From Semisulcospira habei (Eukaryota; Mollusca; Gastropoda; Semisulcospiridae), in assembly GCA_036245525.1 (NCBI GenBank), contig BTPG01000005.1, positions 180,156,198 to 180,220,197 of the forward strand: 64,000 nt of DNA. Direction: 5' to 3'. Shown here one piece after another: positions 30,886 through 43,145 of this stretch (within the stretch, counting starts at the first letter, position 1; each line of letters begins with the position of its first letter). Below the pieces are notes generated by a model. The model was given only the letters and a program-made list of their open reading frames with translations. It did not search any database and had not been told where the DNA came from. A program made the position numbers and the translations under genes.

Positions 30886-31095
30886 TGCCTATACACTTGT
30901 TTTTGGAGCGTGTGTGAAGCTGACAATAGACCAACTAACGACTAACGACATTAGTTCAGCATAGATCAATGCGCCATTAAAGGCCCTATGGCGCTCCCGG
31001 AGCAGTCTCAACATTGAATAACACATTTTGCCCCAAGACCGAAATTCCCCAATTTTAAAGTTGCCTTCTGAAGACTGTATTTCACTTCTGGAGAC

Positions 31096-31215
31096 AGATC
31101 GAGTGTAATTGTTCAAGGGAGGTGCCAGATTATCTTGGCGCCTATGGGCACCACCCTTGAACTAGCACGCTCGATCCATGTCTTGCCGTGGTGCGTCGAG
31201 GCTGAATGAGATAAA
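31096..31215. mobile_element. Family A hairpin, partly deleted
   Basis: GATCGAGTGTAATTGTTCAA to TTGAACTAGCACGCTCGATC, with one inner stem lost at GGCGCCTATGGGCACCACC. Confidence 0.75.
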
Positions 31216-31890
31216 GCTGTTTGATGAATATCAACACCAGATGTATATGAAATGAGTTATAATGCCTGTTGTCGAGTGGCTGCGGTTGCTATTTCGTTCG
31301 TTCATATCTGCGTGATTATATCACTTTGTGTGTCTGTTTTACCGCTGAAGCGTTTGCGGCCCTCAACTCCAACAAGCGTCAGTGCCATCAGTGGTAAAAG
31401 CTATTTATTGCACAACTCCTGGTCCGTGAGCAAAACAGAAAGTAGCTGGCGATCTAACATAACGGCCTTTGTGGGGTTATATCACAGTCAGGTGTCTTAA
31501 TTAACTCATTCGCGGCCAGCCGCATCCGGATGTGTATCTGTCTGTAGGTAAAATATTATGCAGTTATGCCCGGAAATCAATATACTGAACAGGTTTGTAT
31601 GGTCACCGCGGACGCATAGTTATAGTTACTGACGGTACATAACCAGAGGTTTACAGCGTATTCTTCAGTCGACGGAGCATACATTCGACAAGCACTTAAT
31701 ACTTAATACACATAACAAAAAAATCGTGTTCGTTATTTATTTTAAAACTCATTCGCTGCCAGCCGTGGGCACATAGACTTGCAGCTTTGTTGTTGTATTT
31801 GTCTTTTTTTGTGTCTAACCCCTTCGCTGCCAGTGCATGATCACTAATCATTTCTGCGTCTGAAACCACAGCACAGTCACGGACACTCGC

Positions 31891-31891
<1 letters not shown>

Positions 31892-31936
<45 letters not shown>
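31892..31936. repeat. Poly-A run
   Basis: Homopolymer of about 45 A. Confidence 0.95.
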
Positions 31937-31938
<2 letters not shown>

Positions 31939-31964
31939 AAGCATAAAAAACAAAAGAACACAGA

Positions 31965-32036
31965 ACTAACAAGAGATATAAATCCTCATGAGCCCCCGCG
32001 ACTGCAGGTGCTCGTGAGGGTTTATGTCTCTTGCAG
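31965..32036. mobile_element. Family B hairpin
   Basis: CAAGAGATATAAATCCTCA and TGAGGGTTTATGTCTCTTG arms. Confidence 0.75.
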
Positions 32037-32066
32037 CTAGGTAGCATTCTTCTTGCACACCGGCAG

Positions 32067-32158
32067 TTAACCCTTTGGCTGTCGGTAGGGCTTTTAGTCG
32101 CGGTGATTCCTGCAGGAATCACCGCGACTAAAAGCGCTACCGACAGCCAAAGGGTTAA
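32067..32158. mobile_element. 92-bp near-perfect TTAA palindrome
   Basis: TTAACCCTTTGGCTGTCGG to CCGACAGCCAAAGGGTTAA. The 46-bp arms meet at CCTGCAGG and differ at one base pair. A related half-element forms the repeats at 58,262-59,099. Confidence 0.9.
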
Positions 32159-32159
32159 A

Positions 32160-33282
32160 GGATTAAAACGCAAACTAAACATGAGGCATGCTCCAATAGA
32201 AGATCCATACCATCGTAATGTTGTCAAGGGATCTAACTGTGCGCTAGATCCAGTACTGAGTGATGCCCGTTGGTATGCAACTTTTTTTTTTTTTTTAATG
32301 TGTGCTATCAGGAAAAACTAACAGCGGCGCATTTGCCGCAGAAATGCAGTGTACGCGTATTCTTGTGTTTGTACAGAAGCGTACATTGCATTTCCTGGCA
32401 TGGGTTATATACTGTACTAAGGCGATCGGCGTTGTGACTCATGAGCCGATAATTCACTTAAAAGTCACAGGCGATTGACTCCAGTGGTCCGTGAGCTTAT
32501 AGAACCTGTTTAATGAAGCGAAAGCATTAGTGTGTGCCGGTCTGTGATTTTGGACCTTGCGGCTTCAGCCGCAAGGTCCAAAATCACAGACCGGCACACA
32601 TCTCACGGTGATATTATTGGGACCGCTATTGTATTGTGTTACGAGATTTTCATTCCTACCACTCAGCCGGTATAGTGCCACTTCAACTGGCAGTCCAATG
32701 AAGTGAAGCGACATTTCTCTGCCTGTCTGTGATTTCGCACCTCAGTTATGGTGTGTAGCCGTAAGGTTCAAAATCACAGGCCAACCCAAAATCCCGAACC
32801 TCCTGTGACTGCTCCGAGATTAATTGTTTTGTGAGATTTTCGAAATTAACCTTTGACCCGTAGCGACACTTCGCCCTTGAAAGGCCACTACCGCCGTAAT
32901 GTTCAAAGATACACTTCTCTAACAGATGGTTACGAAACGCTGCGCACAGGTCTAGTTATTGTTCATTTAGACACAGGACAATCCAGTTCAGCACACATCG
33001 TTTTTGTATCAAGTAACCTGACAATGCCTCCAATCCGTTCTATAAATACAACGCTATCAGTACGAGAAACAGCTAAAAATAGACTGACTCGCTAACGGCT
33101 GCGCAGAATAAAGAAGTGCTATTACGCGTGTGCTTTTGCTGCGTGTCCAGAACTGCCATAGAAGCTCCTTAGGCGTGTCGACAAGGCGTAACAAACACAC
33201 ATAGTGCTGAAATTTGTCTTCAGTTTTACGCCTAATGGTACTTGTAGATCACTGCCGAGATTAAATGAACTTCACCCAAATG
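32160..33282. other. No supported gene
   Basis: Apart from the palindrome at 32,531-32,600, a weaker relative of it at 32,718-32,786 and a family F fragment near 32,228-32,275, nothing recognised. Confidence 0.5.
32531..32600. repeat. Perfect 70-bp palindrome
   Basis: Two exact 34-nt arms (TGTGTGCCGGTCTGTGATTT ...) with a 2-nt centre. Not TTAA-bounded. Confidence 0.95.
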
Positions 33283-33353
33283 CAAGAGGCACAAATCCTC
33301 ATGGGCCCCCGCAGTCGCGGGGGTCCCATGAGGATCTATGACTTGCTAGAACC
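33283..33353. mobile_element. Family B hairpin
   Basis: CAAGAGGCACAAATCCTCA and TGAGGATCTATGACTTG arms, CCCCCGCAGTCGCGGGGG centre. Confidence 0.75.
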
Positions 33354-33896
33354 CCTCTGCATCCATGTTCCGTTAACGGCTGGGGCTCTTTGACCATGAA
33401 TTAATTAAACATGATTTCAGAAGTGCGTGACGATCTGCGTCTACTGGCATTGCAGGGGATAATCCATGAAAATTGACTCTCGGAATATATATATAACTGT
33501 ACCATGTGACCGTGATATAAAAACCCCTGTAGTGAAAAATGGCGGACGTTTTATAGCCCTCTCGATGACGCGTTAGGACTTCGTTTTCGAGTCTTGATAG
33601 CAACTCGGTTCGACAAAATAGCAGGAAAAAACGCATTAAAGTAGTCCTATTTGACGTAATACACATCCTCTGCCTTATTTTTTACGACGTGAGGAACCAA
33701 CTTAAACAATATTTCACCACTAATTACACAGCGCAAATAGCAAAAGCCTTCGCCAAATCCATCTCATCGCCATGCACCGAGCATTTTTAAAGTTCGGGAA
33801 ACCACGAAACAAAAATAGCTTCCGATTTTTTTTTTTTAACCAATCAGACATGAGACAGCAATCCTTGCAAACACTGTCGTCTGCTCAACCTCCAAC

Positions 33897-34331
33897 ATGC
33901 AACGATTTCACCAAAGCAGGAGCAACAAATTCAAGAACCAAAACGAAAATACACACCCAGAAACACTATACACAAAGCACGATATTGCCAAAGTTCTCTC
34001 TTCACGTCACTCAATGCGGGACTATCTGAAGAAAAACATCTCACGATTCGAAGACTATCTGTCATCATGTCAACGCTGTAAAATAAAATCTTACCTTAAA
34101 ATCCATCTCAGCGCTAGTCCTGCTGTTAACGAACGTTTTTTTGGTATTCCCTTTTCCAGATATCCAAACACGCATGACACTTTAGAATATAACAACGACA
34201 ATCTGCTGCACACTCGAAGCATCCCCTTCATTCATCTTAAATCTAAAAACACAGGCACCATGCTAACGTGCACAAGCTGTCACATGGTCAAATGCCGATC
34301 GCTTCATCAAAAAGTTCTTAATTTTTCTTAA
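33897..34331 (+). CDS. Unrecognised ORF, 144 residues
   Basis: An open frame in otherwise unassigned DNA. The product is rich in Ser, Lys and Asn and has a Cys cluster near the C-terminus (CTSCHMVKC). I do not recognise the family. No splice partners or regulatory signals are evident. It may be the remains of a transposon protein or chance. The next 250 nt also keep long open stretches in shifted frames, which would fit a decayed coding region. Confidence 0.25.
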   Translation: MQRFHQSRSNKFKNQNENTHPETLYTKHDIAKVLSSRHSMRDYLKKNISRFEDYLSSCQRCKIKSYLKIHLSASPAVNERFFGIPFSRYPNTHDTLEYNNDNLLHTRSIPFIHLKSKNTGTMLTCTSCHMVKCRSLHQKVLNFS

Positions 34332-34603
34332 TCACACTGCAGTCAAGAAGCACTGTCACTGTCATACTTTGACGACCTTTTGTAGACATTGCAGCTTGAA
34401 TCATTCTGTACACAATCCAAGATTAGCTTTTTACTCGCAAAACTTGCGCTTCACACGGAATCATGCTACGTCACACTGTCTCGTAAAGACTGGGAATCCC
34501 CAGCAGAACATGTATATTCAATGGTGTCTCCTATCCGCCACAGAAGCGGCCGTCTTCATAAACTGGATTTTTTTCTAAACAATAAACGGAGGAAGGAAAA
34601 CAA

Positions 34604-34728
34604 ATAAGTTATTGGTCGGAGGGGTTCGCTACACGGACCTTTGTAGGCCTGAGGGAGGCCAAAGGAATCATTGCACCCTGAAGGCCTACAAAGGTCCGTG
34701 TAGCGAACCCCTCCGACCAATAACTTAT
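34604..34728. repeat. Long inverted repeat
   Basis: Arms of about 47 bp (ATAAGTTATTGGTCGGAGGG ...) perfectly matched around a 31-nt loop. Confidence 0.9.
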
Positions 34729-34885
34729 AATATATAAACTTTGAATATGAAAAAATAATCTATATACACAACGTAGTATAGTAGGAGTTACGCTTTTATT
34801 TTCACTTCACAAATTTTCAGGGGAATGCCCAGGTAACTAGGTAACAAAAAAGGTACACAACATAATTTACGTGTATATATATATA

Positions 34886-35428
<543 letters not shown>

Positions 35429-36260
35429 TGACACATGTATTGATATATTGTATAACAAGCAAATTAATATTCATGAATTTGTTTGATATACTTCCCTTCC
35501 CAAAATCCCTTGTGCGCCAAGATTCGATCTTGGTGATACGTGCATTTAGTTCAAAACGGAAACGCGGCAACATTAACAAGCTTCTTATATGTAGTAGAAA
35601 TGAAATACTTCTTAGTGTGTACGAACCCCTGAAATTTACATCCTATACACAAACACGAACGAAGAACAGACGCCGGGAAACGTGCGAGTCGCTGGACTGA
35701 CTAGTGAAATTGACGAGATATCGGCAACCTGAGAAAAAAACTAAATAAACAAACCTGCTGGCATTTTCCGCAATTACGCATGATCTAGTAACAAGTAGAA
35801 TTTACTCAGTAACACAAACAGTTATACAAAGCACTGGATGTGCTCATTGTCAGACGAAATCTACGCGCTGAGTCCGGCGACACTGATATGCAGTAGTCTG
35901 ACATGAATGTGTTTTGTCTGAACACCGCCATCAGCGACAAAATGAATGTTTTCTTTTGTTTTGGACTGGGTACATAAATTATATTGAGCAACATTTTGCT
36001 TGATATAGTGCCGATAACCGACAGATGTGATTACTTGACCTGAATAAAATGTCCTCGTCTGACGACTCGGACATTTTGTTTCGGGTCTCGTAATCACATT
36101 TGCCTGTTATCGATCAAGCAAAACGTTTTACACCGCTTATATATACGTTATATACCTTTGCATTGTTTCAGAGGAAGTTCGGATCACTGTTACTTCAGTA
36201 ATCAAAACGCACAGAAGAGTATATTGCACGTATTTATGTATATGGGCTATACTCTACAAA
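35429..36260. other. No supported gene
   Basis: No hairpin, LINE or exon recognised. Confidence 0.5.
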
Positions 36261-36261
36261 A

Positions 36262-36331
36262 TCAAGAGGCATAGATCATCATGAGCCCCACTTCCATCCT
36301 GCGGGGGCTTATGAGGACCTATGTCTCTTTT
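36262..36331. mobile_element. Family B hairpin
   Basis: CAAGAGGCATAGATCATCAT and ATGAGGACCTATGTCTCTT arms. Confidence 0.7.
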
Positions 36332-36383
36332 TCTACCTCTGTGTTCACAAACCGGACAGGTACTGGTATAGCAGAATCACAGG

Positions 36384-36542
36384 GGCCTGACGATGTTGAC
36401 CAAATGCAAATCCGCAGCGCCACCGCGAGTGCGCACCACCGCGTCACAATCTCAATTCAGTATTCTGCATTGAGCTGGTGACGCGGTGGTACGCACTCCC
36501 GGTGGCGCAGCGGATTTGCATTTAGTCACCATCGTCAGGCCC
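36384..36542. repeat. Long imperfect palindrome
   Basis: Arms of about 75 bp with few mismatches: GGCCTGACGATGTTGACC and CACCATCGTCAGGCC outside, CTCAATTCAG and CTGCATTGAG at the centre. Confidence 0.85.
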
Positions 36543-36545
36543 GTA

Positions 36546-37074
36546 TGAGGAGAATGGGCCACACACAGCGCATAGCCGGCTTAATACCTAGAGCAGTTAG
36601 CCTGCGTGCATTGCCACTACCTCGGAAGAATGGTTACGCACGCAGGGAATAAATATCATGTATGAAATCTGTATAATCTACTCGTCTATGGGCGGATAAA
36701 CCAAGTACTGTGCCCAGGACAAATACCAACATTGTGCCGCCAGAATGACGGAAGACACTGCACGACCGATATCACAACACTGAAAGGTAAATCAACATGT
36801 CTTTTAGTTGTCACTAACCTTAATTCATTTGAGGTAAACAGTCACGGACATTATTTAGTTTGATGCGCAGCGATCATCTGTTCAGAATACTGCGTGATAT
36901 GAGACCTATTTATTATTATTGTTGAATTGCTATTATTATTGTTGTTGTTGCTATTATTATTATTATTATTATTATTATTTGTAAGACTGGATGGCCAAGA
37001 AAAGCTAGACCAGTCCTCTTACATTGAGTGCAACACATCAAGAAAAACATCAAGTACAACAACAACAAATAATC
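36546..37074. other. No supported gene
   Basis: Contains an ATT/TTG-rich tract (36,910-36,980); otherwise nothing recognised. Confidence 0.5.
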
Positions 37075-37212
37075 CACACCAAAAACGTGTCTGTCAAGCG
37101 TGCAAAATGCAGAGAATAATCCAACGAAGAAAGAAACACGCTTAGAAAAGACCGTTACAACATAATGTATTTGTTGTAACTGTCATTTCTAATCGTGTTT
37201 CTTTCTGCGGGA
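37075..37212. repeat. Family G repeat
   Basis: CAAGCGTGCAAAATGCAGAG, GAAAGAAACACGCTTAGAAA and the inverted AATCGTGTTTCTTTC. Related to 42,545-42,795 and to the large palindrome at 56,784. Confidence 0.65.
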
Positions 37213-37520
37213 GGTTAAGTAAAATAACAACAAAAGCACCAACACCAACAAAACAAACATTGTCCCACATATTGGCACTTGCATTGCCTATGAAAATGTA
37301 ATTACGTGTGTGCTGGTCTATGATTTTGGGCCTTACAGTTCTACCCCGCTGTAGTTTATAACCCGCCCCTGTCATAACTGTGAACTAATCCCACCAGGAA
37401 CGCGTGTCACTGCAAACTCTGTTTTTCTCGAAAGTGTCTTAGAAACGACTGTTATCGTACGTTGATCTCTGTGTATCAAGACCTCCTCCCCTAGGGTAGC
37501 CTAGGGGGTCATTGCGCGGG

Positions 37521-37587
37521 CAAGAGGCATAGATCCTCATGAGCCCCCGCAGAATGCGGGGTCATGAGGATCTATGCCTCTTGCTGA
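37521..37587. mobile_element. Family B hairpin
   Basis: CAAGAGGCATAGATCCTCAT and ATGAGGATCTATGCCTCTTG arms, exact complements. Confidence 0.85.
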
Positions 37588-37936
37588 TACGCGGTGTTCA
37601 CGAGATGGACAACATGGTGTTCATAATTTCAAAGGCCTTCTTAGAAAGTAAAAGATAAATCGCACCAGCTATCAGTAATATTATCGGGTTTCTTGCCACC
37701 AATATCAATTTTTGCAAGAGAGAGAGAGAGAGAGAGAGAGGCGCGGGGGGGGGGGGGAGTTTAGTGTGGGAGGGGGGGAGGGGGCTGGACGAGTAATGTC
37801 CTCACACGTCACTTCCGCTACATTTCAAATAGGGTTGTTGTTTTGTTTTTGGTTTTTTTGTTGTTGGTTTAAATAGTTTATTACTTTTGCAAAATACATA
37901 AAAGAATATACATATTAACATTTTGTTGTTACTCAA

Positions 37937-38090
37937 CCAAGGGAATCACAGCGTGGACAGACAACGTTAGATCCCTGCCCCGCCATCAGGCACCATCCAG
38001 GGGCAGGGATCTAACTGTTGTTGTCAGCGCTGTGATTCCCTGGTTTGAGTACTGACAATTCTGCCAGCGCTAGCCTCACCTATCTGGTTT
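37937..38090. repeat. Family F palindrome
   Basis: AACCAAGGGAATCACAGCG and CGCTGTGATTCCCTGGTTT arms, with GTTAGATCCCTGCCCCG and CAGGGATCTAAC inside. Confidence 0.75.
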
Positions 38091-38157
38091 GTGAGTATTT
38101 TTGTTGTTGTTGTTCCTTATGACAAACTTTGGCTGTCAGTCATTCGGTATAATTATG

Positions 38158-38160
<3 letters not shown>

Positions 38161-38191
<31 letters not shown>
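38161..38191. repeat. Poly-A run
   Basis: Homopolymer of about 31 A. Confidence 0.95.
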
Positions 38192-38194
<3 letters not shown>

Positions 38195-38377
38195 TGGAGT
38201 AGAGCCGGGCCAGTGAGAATAGGTGTAAAGAGACTGAGAAAAATACAAATGTATGTTTGAGAACGTTTTCGTCAAGAAATCATGTTAGTTCGTATCACAA
38301 TTCTCGCCCCGGCATATATCACAAATTGCCGGTGTCTCTTCGTTTTTAGGCAGGTAGACTGTGTAGACATAAACCCA

Positions 38378-38470
38378 CCGGGCCGATGTCGGACGCCGTT
38401 GGTCCACGCACAGCCGTGCGCGCGCTGGCCCACGGCGGCCGACCTCGGCCCGATGGCCTTTGCGCACTGG
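38378..38470. mobile_element. Family C hairpin
   Basis: CGGGCCGATGTCGGACGCCG and CGGCGGCCGACCTCGGCCCG arms, inner GCACAGCCGTGCGC. A degenerate relative is at 38,605-38,700. Confidence 0.7.
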
Positions 38471-38718
38471 GAATCCAGTGCAGGTGTCGAGACACGGCCA
38501 TGACTACCTCAAGAGTTGTCAATACCCGCCATTAAGGGCCTGTGATGTATGGAGGTGTAGCGTGCTTCACGCTCAGAAGTGCCGGCTACTGAAAGTGGAG
38601 GACCCCCCAATGCCGCGCTAAAGGTTCTCGGGCCGAACAGCTTGACACGGACCAACTGCGGCCTGCGGTGGCCCGAGGACCCTTTGCACACAGGGTTCCT
38701 TGCGAGCGGCAACTTATT

Positions 38719-38932
38719 TTAACTCATTCTACCCCAACACCGAAATCCCTAAATTTTGAAGTCGTCCTCTGAAGACTGCGTTGCAGTGCAGGACACAGAT
38801 CGACCATGATAGTTCAAGGGTGATGCCAGAATAGCTTGGCGCCCATAGCCGCCAAGCTATTCTGGCATCACCCTTGAACTATAATGGTCGATCTTTATCT
38901 TGCTGTGATGTGTCTGGGGTAGAATGAGTTAA
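38719..38932. mobile_element. TTAA-bounded family A element, well preserved
   Basis: TTAACTCATTCTACCCC to GGGGTAGAATGAGTTAA gives terminal inverted repeats. The central stem runs from GATCGACCATGATAGTTCAA to TTGAACTATAATGGTCGATC. Confidence 0.9.
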
Positions 38933-39180
38933 AGGAACATGTGTGATTGTGAATATCAGTAAGTGAGAAAAAAAAACAAACCCACAAACATACACTATAG
39001 TAAGTCTCCGGCACTGAATCGAGTGAGTTTGTCAGTCAGTAAGTCAGTCAGTCAGTCGTCAGTCTTGTCAGGAAGTTCTTTCGCCATCCACACAACCAAC
39101 CAACCATCTAAGCCATACCACCAACCAATCAAGCAGCTTGTCATCAAATTAGTCAATTGTATAACCCTTTATGATGATGA

Positions 39181-39182
39181 TG

Positions 39183-39259
<77 letters not shown>
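39181..39259. repeat. (AAT)n microsatellite with repeat end
   Basis: Followed by GGTGCCTAAACTC and CTAGGCGCCTTACAAATTTC, similar in design to 14,236. Confidence 0.9.
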
Positions 39260-39903
39260 TTCTATGGTGCCTAAACTCAGGTAGAACTCTAGGCGCCTTA
39301 CAAATTTCAAAAATACAATTACAAAAACTGTACACAGTATTACACACACACAAACAGCGTTTTTGTCGAGATAATTTCCGAGCCTTTAGCTGTGGGGAGC
39401 GGTTTTTGTGGAGGTGATTCCTGCAGGAATTTGTCAGAAGGTGGTGTGAAAGCAAATTCTTCTGACAAATTCCTCCCAAAGGGTTAACATATAGACAGAT
39501 AAATAAATCAGTTAAATTGGTTAAAGAAAGCTATGCCGCTCAAAACTGTAAAAACAATGAGAGTACGTACCACATTTGCATGATAATTATGTATAGCTAG
39601 TCTGTGACTTGGAACTTACAGCAGTAAGCTGAAAGGTGCAGTGACACGGACCAACACCCATGTGTAGGCCTACCGGCCTTCGTGTTTTGTTTTCAGGACA
39701 CACGTTTGGCTTAGGTTTCACTCATATGATGTATACTACTGTACGTAACCTAGCTCGGGTTGTGCCGTGCAGTTGTAGCTATCCAGACGGGCTCAGCCTG
39801 AAAGTTCGTTGACTGGGTTAGGGTCATAACCTAGGCTATAGGGGCCTACTCCTTTTACAGCCAGGCACACTCATCAACGGCGGATGACAGAAACAAGACT
39901 CGG

Positions 39904-39970
39904 CTGCAAGAGGCAAAGATCCCCATGAGCCCCCGCAGCTGCGGGGGCTCATGAGGATCTATGCCTCTTG
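39904..39970. mobile_element. Family B hairpin
   Basis: GCAAGAGGCAAAGATCCCCA to TGAGGATCTATGCCTCTTG, centre CCCCCGCAGCTGCGGGGG. Confidence 0.85.
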
Positions 39971-40104
39971 GTTGGCGCTTTATTTATGCGCCTGTTTTCT
40001 CTAGTGGTGGAGGAGTTCACGCCTGAATAGGCATGCGGCAATGGTTCATCAGTGGTTGTAATGGTTTCATAGACGAGTAATGGACGCCGAAAGACAAGGG
40101 GTTA

Positions 40105-40600
40105 AAGCCCCGCTACACGAGCCCGGTTTTGAGGCCGATTCCCGACCAGTTTCGAATCGGTAGGTGATCGGGCCGGACGAAAAAAAACGTGTGCACTGCC
40201 ACACATTTCCCGACTTGTTTAGCGACCGGTTTGAACCGAAGATCAAAGTCGTACCTGTTCTGCTAAATGGCTGCTAGTTTTGACAGTGATGATGATGTGC
40301 TTGCATTATCAGCAGTTTTGCATCATATTCGGGAAGAGGCGTGCGAAACATCAGCAACGGCGGTGGTACTGATCACAACAGGCGTGTTCCGCCATTTGCA
40401 AACTGAAACGACATGCCGCTTGCGAGACGCGCTCTGATTGGTTGAAGCTTACAACCGGGGCCGATTCGGATCGGAAAAATAGAGCAGGTTTTAGACACCC
40501 GATTCCCAGCCGATTGGGACCTGATCGGATAATTGACGTCATCCGATCGCAATCGGATCGGAATCGGCTTCAAAATCGGGGCACAACCGGCACGTGCCTT
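40105..40600. mobile_element. Inverted-repeat element with TTA/TAG flanks (PIF/Harbinger-MITE-like)
   Basis: Termini AAGCCCCGCTACACGAGCC and CACGTGCCTT carry a GATTCC/GGAATC-rich imperfect inverted repeat, with TTA to the left and TAG to the right. The shorter element at 51,053-51,297 has the same style of end. The TWA-type target is typical of Harbinger MITEs, so the class is inferred. Confidence 0.6.
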
Positions 40601-40750
40601 TAGCTGGCTCATACAGCTTGGAGACTGTGAAGAGAGTTGTTATCAGTTCATATGCCACTCGTACGTTGGTCAATATATCACTCACAGTAGACTACTGCTT
40701 TCACACGACTCTTATGACAGTGTTTTTGAGAGAGAGCCGAGAGAAAGAGG

Positions 40751-40761
40751 AGAGAGCCGGG

Positions 40762-40855
<94 letters not shown>
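40751..40855. repeat. (GA)n microsatellite
   Basis: Pure GA repeat of about 105 bp. Confidence 0.95.
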
Positions 40856-40856
<1 letters not shown>

Positions 40857-40859
40857 GTT

Positions 40860-41530
40860 GAGAAGTCTTTGTACGAACTGCGTCCGTTACGTTTGTCGCA
40901 GCAGGTATGTTTTCAAATTCATTTCATTGTGATGTCAAAGAAATCCCAACAGAGAAATGAACTCGTTGAGGAAGCTCGAAGGAAACTAACAGTACAACTG
41001 AATTGTAATTGTGCTTTCTCATTGTGTTTCTTTTTCTACTGGGATTTTCTTTTCATTTTACACACATGGCTGTTAACTTTTCTGGTCTGGATTTTATTAT
41101 CACATTTGAAGAGTCTAAAATAAAATATGTAATCTTTTCTTACAGTTTTAAAAGAGTCGTTCAAATTTGCGAGCAGATTTACGGACCTTTCTCTGTTTCT
41201 CTGTTTAATGTGTTGTTGTTTTGTTGTTTTGTTTTTGCTGAGTGGTCAGGTTGGGTTTTTTTTAAATTTCAGGACATATGTGGTGTTACATTCAACACAT
41301 GCAGGAAATAAATCGGACATTTATAAATTTCCGATTTATTTCCGGCACGTTTTGAAAGCGAAAACATGCATTCTGGGCATGTGCCGTTTCCGAAGTGACT
41401 TATTCGGATTCAGTTATATACATGTAGTCGACGTAAGCTTTCCGCAGGGCCCGCCTGAGAATAAGTGCTATTTGAGAAACTGACAATTTCATTTCTGCAT
41501 TTGGCTGCTTGCTGTGTCTTTTATCCACTT
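40860..41530. other. No supported gene
   Basis: T-rich DNA with a weak family G resemblance near 41,020-41,085 (GTGTTTCTTTTTC ... TTTCTGGTCTGGA). Confidence 0.45.
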
Positions 41531-41534
41531 TTCA

Positions 41535-41700
41535 GGCCTGGGTGGCTCAGTTGGTAGAGCGTTCGACTCTTGTCCGAAAGGTTGTGGGTTCAAACCCAGC
41601 TGGGGTCAAAATTTGTACAGACCTGTTTTTGGTGCCCCGTCTTTGAAATCCCCTTCGTGGTGGACAAAAGACGTTAAGGTCTACACGTTTCACGTTGTTT
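41535..41700 (+). mobile_element. tRNA-headed SINE (second family)
   Basis: A box TGGCTCAGTTGGTAGAGCG, B box GGTTCAAACCC (41,588-41,598), then GGTGCCCCGTCTTTGAAATC. Matches 30,287-30,480. A G/T-rich tail follows. Confidence 0.75.
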
Positions 41701-41982
41701 TGTTTGTTGTTGTGAGTATTTTGTTTGTTTGTTGTTTTTTTTTTTTTTTGGGGGGGGTTTGTTGGGGGGTTTTGTGTGTGTTTTTTTTCGGGGGGGTGGG
41801 TGGTGGGGTGGGGGGGGGGGTAATCGACTTTTTCATCACGACAGTAGACACGATGAACGCTAAATGCTGTCAGAGGCGTACGTCTCCGTTTGAGTACATT
41901 GTCTACCGTTAATGAAAACAACATAGATTTTTCGACCAATTTTGACCTCTTCACTGCCGGGGGCATTGCGAGCAAGACCCAA

Positions 41983-42051
41983 ATGCAAGAGGTATAGATC
42001 CACATGAGCCCCCGCGATTGCGGGAGCTCATGTGGATCTATGCCTCTTGCT
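41983..42051. mobile_element. Family B hairpin
   Basis: GCAAGAGGTATAGATCCACA to TGTGGATCTATGCCTCTTGC. Confidence 0.85.
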
Positions 42052-42420
42052 GACATCGCCTCGTATCCCTGTTTCTTGGACGAATGAGTTTGTGTGTTAT
42101 TGCGTTGACTGAATTAACAAAGACTTCATAAACACAGTGGCAATGAAGAGTTTAATGGAAATGCTCTCGTAGAGTGGCCACGAGTGCAGAGGGGAAAAAA
42201 AAAACATATTTATCCCCCCTAAGGACAATTCAGAGCCGTAAGGGTCCGTTGACAAGTTGGCGACGATACTGTTCAAAAACACTAGGAGAAAATCACGCCT
42301 CGGCGCGTTTAATCTTACAAACCCTAGAGCACATATTGTTTACACCGGCAGGTATAGTGATCACTGAGAGCACAATGGGATTTCTGTTTGCGGGGGTCGT
42401 TAAGCATTAAGTAGAACCCC

Positions 42421-42423
<3 letters not shown>

Positions 42424-42460
<37 letters not shown>

Positions 42461-42527
42461 CACCCATCTGCAAGAGGCATAGATCCTCATAAGCCCCCGC
42501 GTCAGGGGAGGCTATGGAGACCTATGA
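42424..42527. mobile_element. (GA)n followed by family B half-hairpin
   Basis: GA repeat at 42,424-42,460, then GCAAGAGGCATAGATCCTCA and a decayed right arm. Confidence 0.7.
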
Positions 42528-42544
42528 TAAGAACTCAACGGAGA

Positions 42545-42795
42545 CAGAAACACGCTTAGAAAAGACACAATTTTTTTTAATTAATTCAAACTGGTCAAAC
42601 AAAAGCTATAGAATTTAGTTGCTACTTATCTTCGCTGACAAGAAAAGTAGCCACTGACTGAATTTGATACTTGCTTGTTTGTCTATTTTGAGAAAGGGTA
42701 TTTAAATTGTGTTGTAACTGTCGTTTCTTAGCGTGTTTCTTTGTCGGTTGGGCCCTTCTCTGCATTTTGCACGCTTGGCAGTTTTTGGTCTGGAG
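42545..42795. repeat. Family G repeat
   Basis: GAAACACGCTTAGAAAAGAC at left and TTAGCGTGTTTCTTTGTCGG at right as loosely spaced inverted arms. Confidence 0.65.
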
Positions 42796-42856
42796 GACGA
42801 GGAGCTCTGTCGCTTGCCGGCTACAATTTACATCAGTGCCATCGGGTGGAGGTGCA

Positions 42857-42857
<1 letters not shown>

Positions 42858-42918
<61 letters not shown>

Positions 42919-43009
42919 ATAGTTCTTGTATAGCGCTGTTCTCCAGGAAAACAATGACTCACTGCTAACGGGCGGTCTCTGACTCAGACGCGCTTCGTGG
43001 CCATGACAC

Positions 43010-43051
<42 letters not shown>

Positions 43052-43145
43052 ATAGTTCTTGTATAGCGCTGTTCTCCAGGAAAACAATGGACTCACTGCT
43101 AACGGGCGGTCTCTGACTCAGACGCGCTTCGTGGCCATGACACTG
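42858..43145. repeat. Tandem pair of (AAT)n-led repeats
   Basis: An AAT tract plus ACATAGTTCTTGTATAGCGC and about 80 further bases at 42,858-43,010 are repeated almost exactly at 43,011-43,145. Confidence 0.85.

Noticed and set aside
39149..39479. Ile or Asn repeat ORFs across AAT tracts (also 42,622-42,968)
   Set aside because: Trinucleotide repeat artefact.
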